From: CAVUXJ01 sp963814975
GTDB lineage: Bacteria > Acidobacteriota > Vicinamibacteria > Vicinamibacterales > CAVVIG01
DNA: 64,000 nt
Assembly: GCA_963814975.1 (NCBI GenBank)
Contig: CAWFFB010000010.1
Location: 1-64,000, forward strand
Direction: 5' to 3'
Shown: positions 58,154-64,000 of the stretch, piece after piece
Numbering within the stretch: position 1 is the first letter of the stretch
Layout of the letters: every line of letters begins with the position of its first letter
Notes under the pieces: generated by a model
The model's input: the letters and a program-made list of their open reading frames with translations, nothing else
The model's database searches: none
What the model was told of the DNA's origin: nothing
Translations under genes and position numbers: made by a program

Positions 58154-59408
58154 GTGGCGACAGGTTTCTTCCTCCACAACCACGAGCTCGTCTGCGACGG
58201 CGTGCCGGTGTCAGCGATCGCGGGCGCCGAAGGTACGCCCGTCTACGTTTACAGCGCCGCCGCCATCCGCGATCGGTATCACGAGCTCGACCTCGCGTTC
58301 GCCGATTACCCGCACCGGCTCCACTATGCGCTCAAGGCCAATTCGACCTTCGGCATCGTCAAGACACTGCGTGATCTCGGCAGCGGCGTGGATGCCAATT
58401 CGATTGGGGAGATCGACGTCGCGAGGCGAGCGGGTTTTGCTCCCTCCGACATTGTCTTCACCGGCGTCGGCAAGTCGGCCGCAGAGCTCGAATGCGCCGT
58501 TCCGCTCGGGCTGAAGGCGATCAACGTCGAATCGACCGGAGAGCTGGATCGTGTCGAGGCGATCGCCGCAAGGGTCGGCCGTCCAGTCCGCGTCGCCGTC
58601 CGCATCAACCCGGACATCGACGCGAAGAGCCATCCCCATATCTCGACCGGTCTCAAGATCAACAAGTTCGGTGTGCCGGCTGATGCGGCACGCGAGCTGA
58701 TGGGTTCCATCCCCCTGCGCCCGCTGTTGCAGCTGGTGGCTGTTCATGTGCATGTCGGCTCGCAGATCACGAGCATCACGCCTCTGCGCAGCGCGGCGTC
58801 GCTTCGTCGCCGGCGTGGCCGAGGAGCTGAAACGCCGCGGGACGCCGCTCGAGTACGTGGATCTGGGCGGCGGCCTCGGCATTCCTTACGACGGCGGCCC
58901 CGCGGTCTCGGCGCGCGAGTATGTGTCCGCGCTTGTCGATGCGGTGCGTCCCACCGGTCTCTCCATCGTGATCGAGCCCGGCCGCTCGATCCTCGGCCAG
59001 GCTGGCGTCCTGATAGCTCGCGTGATCGATCTGAAGCCCCGAAACGCGCTCAGCGAGTTCGCGGTCATCGACGCGGGTATGACCGAGCTGATGCGCCCGG
59101 CGCTGTACGGAGCGTTTCACCGGATCGAACCGGTGCGCCCGCGCCCCGGCGCGCCGCGGCAGTATGAGATCGTCGGACCGGTCTGCGAGAGCAGCGACGT
59201 CGTCGGCCGCGACCGCGAGCTGGCACCGTTGGCGGTCGACGATCTTCTGGCCATCCTCGATACCGGGGCGTACGGATCTGCGATGGCGTCGAACTACAAT
59301 CGCCGCCCCCTTCCGGTCGAGGTCCTGGTCGACGACGGGCGTTGGCGCGTCGTCCGCCGCCGGCAGACAGTCGACGACATGCTCGCGATGGAGGGCGAAG
59401 GGCGTTGA
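58154..59408 (+). CDS. lysA: diaminopimelate decarboxylase, one frameshift
   Basis: This enzyme forms L-lysine from meso-DAP with PLP. GTG at 58,154 opens MATGFFLHNHELVCDGVPVS. The PLP lysine lies in HYALKANSTFGIVKTLRDLG; VHVHVGSQITS precedes a one-base shift near 58,795. After it come GTPLEYVDLGGGLGIPYDGG, EPGRSILGQAGVLIARVIDL, and the second-subunit residues in GPVCESSDVVGRDREL and DTGAYGSAMASNYNRRPLP. All fold-III residues are present. Its stop overlaps the start of tmk. Confidence 0.92.
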
Positions 59409-60040
59409 CCGCAGATGTTGCTCAACCGTCAGCTGCTGCTCCGATTCAGATCGGACATCTGATCGCATTTGAAGGGCTGGATCAGAGCGGGAAACAGACG
59501 CAGGCCGAACTGCTGCGCGATCATCTGAAGGACGAGGGATGGAAGGCGCGCCTGGTGTCGTTTCCCGACTACGGGACGACAATCGGTGAGGAGATCGCCC
59601 GCGCATTGCAGGGGGAGCGCGAGTACGGCGCCGACGTCATGCAGTTGCTGTACATCGCCAATCGTTACGAACGAAAACCCGATCTGCAGCGGTGGCTGGA
59701 CGGCGGGTTGGTGCTGGTGTGCGATCGGTACGTCGCGTCTAGCATTGCCTACGGCGAGGCGCAGGGGCTCGACCCGGTCTGGCTGATGGAAATGCAGAAG
59801 TTCCTGCCCGCGCCGTCCTTGACGATCGTGCTGGATATCGCACCCGAAACCGCCCTGCAACGCAAAGCCGTGGACCGCGACCGGTACGAGCGCGATCTCG
59901 CGATGCAAGCCCGTGTTCGGGACAGCTATCGCCGGCAGGCCGCGGAGCAGAGTTGGATCTGGCTGGACGGCGAACGTCCGAAGGATGCCGTCGCCGCCGA
60001 TGTCTTCAGCGCTGTCGCGTCACGACTCGGGCGGCGGTGA
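59405..60040 (+). CDS. tmk: thymidylate kinase
   Basis: TTG at 59,405 overlaps the lysA stop (TTGA) and gives about 211 residues. The P-loop is FEGLDQSGKQTQ, slightly unusual with Gln-Thr-Gln after the lysine. The dTMP-binding DR(Y/H) motif is CDRYVASSIAYGEAQGLDPV. The LID-like region is AVDRDRYERDLAMQARVRDS. It phosphorylates dTMP to dTDP. The Arg-bearing P-loop seen in E. coli-type enzymes is absent. It overlaps the convergent comF-like gene by 35 bases. Confidence 0.88.
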   Translation: MTADVAQPSAAAPIQIGHLIAFEGLDQSGKQTQAELLRDHLKDEGWKARLVSFPDYGTTIGEEIARALQGEREYGADVMQLLYIANRYERKPDLQRWLDGGLVLVCDRYVASSIAYGEAQGLDPVWLMEMQKFLPAPSLTIVLDIAPETALQRKAVDRDRYERDLAMQARVRDSYRRQAAEQSWIWLDGERPKDAVAADVFSAVASRLGRR

Positions 60041-60737
60041 GCGCGCGCACCTGCGCGACCCCACCTTCCTTCAGCGCGCGCGCACACGCTTCGAGCGTCG
60101 CACCGGTCGTGCTGACGTCATCGACCAGGAGCACGGTTTTCCCGATGAGCCGACGGGCGGTACGCGTCAACCGAAAGGCGCCGCGCACGTTCCCGTGGCG
60201 ACGCCCGGCCGGGAGGCTGGACTGCGCCGAGGTTGCACGGATGCGTTGCAGCGCCGGGTAGACCGGAACGCGCAGCCGCCGGGCCAGATCGGCGGCCTGG
60301 TTGAACCCGCGCTCCCTTCGCCGCGACGGGTGGAGCGGCACGGCGACAGCGGCGTCGACCCCGTCGAGAAGATCCCTGCCTCGCTCGCGCATCAGCGCGG
60401 CCAGCGGCCCGGCAAGCGATCGCCGCCCGTCGTACTTCAGCGCGTGGACGATGGATCGAAGCGCCCCCTCGTACGCGCCGATCGCGCGGGATCGGTCGAC
60501 GTGCCGGCGCGTACGCCGGCATCGGGTGCACCGGGCCAACGGCATGCTCATCGTGCGCCACGTCGCCAGGGGATCGCCGCAACCATCGCAGAGTGGCGGG
60601 GTCAGCGGTAGAATCGATCGCCAGCAGGTCGAACACACGGGACCGCCGGTCGGGTGATCGAGGAGCGCGTTACAGCCCGCGCACGCGGGGGCGAACAGGA
60701 CGGCCAGCAGCGCGTCGCAGAACTGCACGCACGCCAT
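60006..60737 (-). CDS. ComF-family phosphoribosyltransferase-like protein
   Basis: ATG at 60,737 opens MACVQFCDALLAVLFAPACA. A zinc finger with four CxxC pairs follows (CAGC, CSTC, CDGC, CTRC). The PRTase fold has AVAVPLHPSRRRERGFNQAA and the PRPP loop VLLVDDVSTTGATLEACARA. ComF/GntX proteins act in DNA uptake or repair in competent bacteria. The length (243 residues) fits the family. Its start lies inside the end of the sigma54-activator remnant. Confidence 0.88.
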   Translation of the reverse strand: MACVQFCDALLAVLFAPACAGCNALLDHPTGGPVCSTCWRSILPLTPPLCDGCGDPLATWRTMSMPLARCTRCRRTRRHVDRSRAIGAYEGALRSIVHALKYDGRRSLAGPLAALMRERGRDLLDGVDAAVAVPLHPSRRRERGFNQAADLARRLRVPVYPALQRIRATSAQSSLPAGRRHGNVRGAFRLTRTARRLIGKTVLLVDDVSTTGATLEACARALKEGGVAQVRALTAARVVTRQR

Positions 60738-60955
60738 TCCAAGCCGTAGCGCTTGCCATTCTCCCATGACGCCTTCCGGCTGATGCCGAGCGGCTTTGCC
60801 ACCTCGGTCTGATTCCTGCGAACATGATTCAGTTCCCGCGCGACCGCATGCCTGCCGGTGCCGATTTCGCCGGGGGGAGCACGTTTTGAATCGGTGACAG
60901 CGAATCGGCGGACCTGTTCGCGGAGCGCGCGCATTGCGCGGCTGTCCGCAATGAA
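60735..60955 (-). pseudogene. remnant of a sigma54-dependent activator with central deletion
   Basis: Reading leftward, FIADSRAMRALREQVRRFAV is the typical lead into a sigma54 AAA+ domain, followed by a Walker A-like GEIGTGRHAVARELN. It runs directly into HVRRNQTEVAKPLGISRKAS and ENGKRYGL, which is the C-terminal Fis-type HTH. Everything between Walker A and the HTH, including GAFTGA, is missing. This is best read as a deletion relic. It lies between rsfS and the comF-like gene, and its last codons overlap the comF start. Confidence 0.7.
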
Positions 60956-60965
60956 CCGTTCGGCG

Positions 60966-61340
60966 TCACGCTCGTGGCTCGATCTGCTCCGCACTGCCCC
61001 ACAGGCGCTCGAGACCGTAGAAGAGACGCGTCCCGGGCGAGAACACGTGGACGATGAAATCGAAGTAGTCGATCAGAATCCATTCGGATCGGTCGTAGCC
61101 CTCGACATGCGCGGGCTTCACGCCCTCGGCGGCCAGGGCCGCCATCACGCCGTCGGCGATCGCCCGGATCTGCCGGGCGTTGCTGCCGGACGCCAGGATG
61201 AAGTAGTCGGTGAACCCGCCAGCCTTCCGCAGGTCGAGGACGACGAGATTCAGCGCCTGCTTGTCTTCGGCGGCGGAAATCGCGACGTCGATCTGTTTCG
61301 GAAGACGCGCCGCCTTACGGCGTTTCTCAACTTTGGCCAT
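60966..61340 (-). CDS. rsfS: ribosomal silencing factor RsfS
   Basis: ATG at 61,340 gives MAKVEKRRKAARLPKQIDVA. The RsfS core follows: LVVLDLRKAGGFTDYFILAS, GSNARQIRAIADGVMAALAA, GYDRSEWILIDYFDFIVHVF and RLFYGLERLWG. It binds ribosomal protein L14 and blocks subunit joining during starvation. Length (124 residues) is normal. It overlaps the 3' end of nadD by 14 bases, so the two are co-translated, the common nadD-rsfS order. Confidence 0.93.
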   Translation of the reverse strand: MAKVEKRRKAARLPKQIDVAISAAEDKQALNLVVLDLRKAGGFTDYFILASGSNARQIRAIADGVMAALAAEGVKPAHVEGYDRSEWILIDYFDFIVHVFSPGTRLFYGLERLWGSAEQIEPRA

Positions 61341-62064
61341 GCAACCTGCCTGCCGCGGCGTCCGCCGAACGCTCGTCCTCGCGTCGGCCCGGCACCGTCG
61401 CTGTATAGAGGTAATGCTGTTCAATGTGTTGTTGGACGTCAGGCTCAACCAGCCCCGCGATCGGCTGACCATCCGCGAGCCGCGCCCGGATCGCAGTAGA
61501 TGACACATCCGCGGTGGGCGCCTCGATCAAAAAGATCACACACGCGCCGTGCACGTCAGGATCGAGTACGGGTGTCATGCGTCCGCCGAGATCCGGCAGG
61601 TGCTGCGGCAGATCGATCACTGGGCATCCCGGGCGCGAAACAACCGCGAAGTGCGCCTGATCCAGAATGTCCGGATAGTCCTTCCACGAGCCGATCTCGA
61701 TGAACGCATCGGCGCCGATCAGGAAAAACAATTCCGACGGAGCGAAGCCGCGCTCGTGAAAACGACGCAGGGTCAGGGACGTATACGAGGGGGCATCGTG
61801 GCCGAGCTCGACGTCGGTGGCTTGCCATCCGGCCCGGCCCCCCACCGTCAGTGCGACCATCGCAAACCGGTGATACGAGGAGGCGATCGGCTGCGGCCGG
61901 TGTGGCGGGATGTGGGTCGGGACCACGAACACTTGCGCCAGGCCGAGGGCGGATTGGGCCGCACGGCCCAGGTCGACGTGCCCGCGATGAATCGGGTCGA
62001 AGGTGCCGCCAAGAATGCCGATGCGGCGGGGCGGCAGGCGCTGCGTGCCTGAACGCTGCGTCAT
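61327..62064 (-). CDS. nadD: nicotinate-nucleotide adenylyltransferase
   Basis: This cytosolic enzyme makes nicotinate adenine dinucleotide. MTQRSGTQRLPPRRIGILGG begins it; the nucleotidyltransferase motif is GTFDPIHRGHVDLG and the second signature is SSTAIRARLADGQ. FVVPTHIPPHR and LFFLIGADAFIEIGSWKDYP are also conserved. ATG at 62,064 overlaps the obgE stop by four bases. The C-terminus (RREDERSADAAAGRLHG) extends beyond the fold. An N-terminal extension from 62,109 has no homology. Confidence 0.93.
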   Translation of the reverse strand: MTQRSGTQRLPPRRIGILGGTFDPIHRGHVDLGRAAQSALGLAQVFVVPTHIPPHRPQPIASSYHRFAMVALTVGGRAGWQATDVELGHDAPSYTSLTLRRFHERGFAPSELFFLIGADAFIEIGSWKDYPDILDQAHFAVVSRPGCPVIDLPQHLPDLGGRMTPVLDPDVHGACVIFLIEAPTADVSSTAIRARLADGQPIAGLVEPDVQQHIEQHYLYTATVPGRREDERSADAAAGRLHGQS

Positions 62065-63098
62065 GGAACAAGTGTAGACGACTGGCGTTCGGCAAGCAGC
62101 CGATGCCACGCCGCTTCGAGCAGCTGCGCGACTCCTTGTCCGCTGACGGCGGAGATCCTGAAGAAGGGCAGGTGCAGCGCTTCCGCCCGGCGGGCGACCG
62201 CCGCCACACGGCTTTCGTCGTCGACTGCGTCGATCTTGTTCGCGGCTACCAGTTGTGGCTTGGCCGCCAGTTCCGGCCGGAACAGCTCCAGTTCGCGGCG
62301 GATGGTGTCGAGGTCGCTGACCGGATCACGGCCGCTCGCGCCGCTGATGTCGACGAGATGGACGAGTACCTTCGTGCGTTCGAGGTGGCGCAGGAACTGA
62401 TGTCCAAGACCCAGGCCGCGGTGGGCGCCTTCGATTAAGCCCGGGACATCGGCGACCACGAAGCTGCGATCCTCGCTCAGGCTGACGACGCCGAGGTTGG
62501 GCGTGAGCGTCGTGAAGGGATACTCGGCGATTTTCGGCCGCGCCGCCGAGATGCGCGCGATGAGCGTCGACTTGCCCGCGTTGGGGAAACCCACGAGTCC
62601 GACATCCGCGAGCAACTTCAGTTCGAGCCGGAGATCCTTGACTTCACCGGGTTCGCCCGGCTGCACCTTGCGCGGCGCCCGGTTCGTGGAGGTCGCGAAA
62701 TGCGCGTTGCCGAGGCCCCCGCGGCCGCCTTGCGCCACCAGCACCCGCTGGCCCTCTTCCGCGAGATCAGCGAGCAGCCGGTACGGGTGAGCCGGATCGT
62801 TCGTCTTCTCATGAACCAGCGTACCGACCGGAACCGGCAAGTCGAGATCTCCGCCGGTGCGGCCCGTCCGGTTGGACCCTTCGCCGTGACCGCCGCGTGG
62901 GGCGCTGAATTCAGGATGGAACCGATAGTGGATGAGGGTGTTGGTATGCGGACTGGCGACGATGTAGACCGAGCCGCCGTGTCCGCCATCGCCGCCGCTC
63001 GGCCCGCCGCGCGGCACTCGCTTTTCGCGCCGGAACGCGAGGCACCCGCGGCCCCCGTCGCCGGCCGCGATGTGAATGTCGACCTCGTCAACGAACAT
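62061..63098 (-). CDS. obgE: GTPase Obg/CgtA
   Basis: The 345-residue GTPase opens MFVDEVDIHIAAGDGGRGCL. Its Gly-rich Obg fold has GGPSGGDGGHGGSVYIVASP and RTGGDLDLPVPVGTLVH. The G domain motifs are VGFPNAGKSTLIARISAARP (P-loop), YPFTTLTPNLGVV (switch), VADVPGLIEGAHRGLGLGHQ, ANKIDAVDD and ISAVSGQGVA. It acts in ribosome 50S assembly and stress signalling. It lacks the long C-terminal OCT extension. Upstream, past a stem-loop, lie rpmA and rplU. Confidence 0.95.
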   Translation of the reverse strand: MFVDEVDIHIAAGDGGRGCLAFRREKRVPRGGPSGGDGGHGGSVYIVASPHTNTLIHYRFHPEFSAPRGGHGEGSNRTGRTGGDLDLPVPVGTLVHEKTNDPAHPYRLLADLAEEGQRVLVAQGGRGGLGNAHFATSTNRAPRKVQPGEPGEVKDLRLELKLLADVGLVGFPNAGKSTLIARISAARPKIAEYPFTTLTPNLGVVSLSEDRSFVVADVPGLIEGAHRGLGLGHQFLRHLERTKVLVHLVDISGASGRDPVSDLDTIRRELELFRPELAAKPQLVAANKIDAVDDESRVAAVARRAEALHLPFFRISAVSGQGVAQLLEAAWHRLLAERQSSTLVP

Positions 63099-63126
63099 CG
63101 AATTTGATCATTGGATCATGGGTCGT

Positions 63127-63161
63127 CGGGTCATTGATTGAGGCGGGCGATCAATGACCCG
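63127..63161 (-). terminator. perfect 12-bp stem-loop between rpmA and obgE
   Basis: CGGGTCATTGAT and ATCAATGACCCG are exact complements with an 11-base loop, 26 bases after the rpmA stop. No U-tract follows, so it may be a processing or attenuation hairpin, not a full terminator. It is part of a cluster of GATCATTGG/GATGACC-like phrases. Confidence 0.5.
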
Positions 63162-63187
63162 ATGTCCAGATGACCGGATGACCAGTT

Positions 63188-63445
63188 CTATTCGAGGGGG
63201 CTGATGCTGATGACGCGGCCGTGGGCGCCATGATTCTCGAACTTCACCCGTCCCGCGATCTTCGCGAAGATGGTGTCGTCCTTGCCGAGGCCGGCGTTCA
63301 GCCCCGCCCGAAACCGGCGTCCGCGCTGGCGGACGATGATCGTGCCCCCGGACACGACATTGCCGTCATGCGCCTTGACGCCGAGCCGCTGCGAGTTCGA
63401 GTCGCGGCCGTTACGGGAGCTGCCTTGTCCTTTTTTGTGAGCCAT
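63188..63445 (-). CDS. rpmA: 50S ribosomal protein L27
   Basis: The 85-residue protein begins MAHKKGQGSSRNGRDSNSQR and includes LGVKAHDGNVVSGGTIIVRQ, RGRRFRAGLNAGLGKDDTIF and GRVKFENHGAHGRVISI. This is the complete family sequence. The N-terminal MAHKKG reaches the peptidyl-transferase centre; no cleavable extension of the Firmicutes type is present. The usual order rplU-rpmA-obgE is kept. Confidence 0.97.
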   Translation of the reverse strand: MAHKKGQGSSRNGRDSNSQRLGVKAHDGNVVSGGTIIVRQRGRRFRAGLNAGLGKDDTIFAKIAGRVKFENHGAHGRVISISPLE

Positions 63446-63461
63446 AGCTGTGATCCATAAC

Positions 63462-63490
63462 TTGGTGAGCTGGTAATTGGCGAGCTGGTG
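63462..63490. repeat. direct repeat GAGCTGGT in the rplU-rpmA gap
   Basis: GAGCTGGT occurs at 63,467-63,474 and 63,482-63,489 in a TTGGTGAGCTGGTAATTGG context. It lies between two ribosomal-protein genes that are normally tightly spaced. It resembles a degenerated phrase-type repeat. Confidence 0.45.
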
Positions 63491-63558
63491 AATGAATTAA
63501 CCGGGTTCTTTCAACAGCAGCACATCACTCGCCCATCTCCAATTCTGCAAGTCCCGTT

Positions 63559-63873
63559 TCAGAATGTGATGTCCGTGATGCGCACGCGCGTGTAGGTGGC
63601 GCGATGCCCTTTGGTGCGCCGCATGCCTTTACGGCGTTTCTTCTTGAAGACGCGGATCTTTGGTCCGCGCGTCTCGCCATCCACCACGCCGACGATGCGA
63701 ACGTCGGCGACGAACGGCGCGCCGGCCACGACCTCGCCGCCGTCCTTTTCGACGAGCAGCACCTGATCGAACGTCAGCTCGGCACCGGGTTCTCCGGCGG
63801 TCCCGTCCACCGTGATCACCCCACCGGGCGTCACCTTCACCTGACGGCCACCCGCCTGCACGATTGCATACAT
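63559..63873 (-). CDS. rplU: 50S ribosomal protein L21
   Basis: The 104-residue protein starts MYAIVQAGGRQVKVTPGGVI. It has LTFDQVLLVEKDGGEVVAGA and the C-terminal signature IRVFKKKRRKGMRRTKGHRA, TYTRVRITDI. It is the first gene of the ribosomal/Obg run. ATG at 63,873 is preferred to an upstream in-frame alternative start (63,906) because the family begins MYAIV. L21 binds 23S rRNA. The promoter follows upstream at 63.9 kb. Confidence 0.97.
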   Translation of the reverse strand: MYAIVQAGGRQVKVTPGGVITVDGTAGEPGAELTFDQVLLVEKDGGEVVAGAPFVADVRIVGVVDGETRGPKIRVFKKKRRKGMRRTKGHRATYTRVRITDITF

Positions 63874-63897
63874 ATTCAGCACCTGACCAAAGGGAGC

Positions 63898-63927
63898 AGT
63901 GTACAACCGAAGTGACTGGCTTGTAAA
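63898..63927 (-). promoter_or_regulatory. sigma70-type promoter of the rplU operon
   Basis: Read leftward, TTTACA (63,927-63,922) and TACACT (63,903-63,898) are separated by 18 bases. They match the -35 and -10 consensus at four or five of six positions each. The -10 lies about 25 bases before the L21 start codon. Confidence 0.5.
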
Positions 63928-64000
63928 CAGTTACAGGTCGACTTTGTGATGTCGCGGTTCGGCTGAGCGAATGAGTGGGCATCCTTGCCACCAGCCATCG

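Overview
Organism and integrity. Two pieces of DNA appear to be joined here. From about 4,970 to the end the sequence looks like one high-GC Acidobacteriota chromosome, probably Vicinamibacterales. The reasons are the gene content, a dispersed intergenic repeat at 14.15-14.27 kb whose spurious translation contains VRLKPDATY, a string I associate with that order, and phrase-like intergenic repeats. The first ~4.97 kb has a different style. Every gene in it is broken by several single-base indels, and it carries a lipoprotein with the GCYAPQPNAGAPC start I associate with Myxococcota such as Kofleriaceae. A chain-length-determinant gene runs into an N-terminally truncated thiamine-diphosphate (ThDP) enzyme near 4.97-5.00 kb, so I read this as a chimeric join. 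Many later genes also carry one clean frameshift, as in an indel-prone long-read assembly. These are annotated as single genes with the shift position given.

Layout. 1-4,965: surface-polysaccharide genes (sugar transferase, GT4 glycosyltransferase, Wzz-like protein), an anti-sigma/STAS pair and a lipoprotein. 5.0-19.3 kb: a catabolic island with a ThDP enzyme, cytochrome c, a molybdenum hydroxylase (FAD, Mo and 2Fe-2S subunits plus a CoxG-like factor), an ACMSD-like amidohydrolase, an exported amidase, a UbiD-type decarboxylase, and a tripartite tricarboxylate transporter (TctA-TctB fusion plus TctC-type lipoprotein). Together these suggest uptake, ring or carbonyl hydroxylation and decarboxylation of an unknown, probably aromatic, carboxylate. 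19.7-31.1 kb: a class A PBP, a small HTH protein with a TIR/deoxyribosyltransferase-like protein, a cupin, zinc-ribbon and SPFH genes, an L,D-transpeptidase/M23 pair, UspA and MntH.

31.3-40.5 kb holds the most unusual locus. It contains an exported subtilase ending in ten SIFWGT repeats, a membrane HD-GYP/GAF/degenerate-GGDEF protein, and a TPR-sigma54 activator. Two closely related small HTH proteins face inward from its two ends.

40.7-51.2 kb: an oligopeptide-type ABC importer without ATPases, a DHDPS-family aldolase, MtgA, a putative zinc peptidase, an NlpC/P60 lipoprotein, an HNH nuclease, an IPT/beta-propeller protein and an amino-acid permease. 51.3-64 kb: housekeeping genes (uvrA, lpxC, sigma factor-STAS operon, lysA-tmk, comF-like, rsfS-nadD-obgE-rpmA-rplU), a radical SAM protein with its SPASM-like cysteines at the N-terminus, and the remnant of a deleted sigma54 activator. 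I saw no rRNA, tRNA, CRISPR array or insertion sequence.
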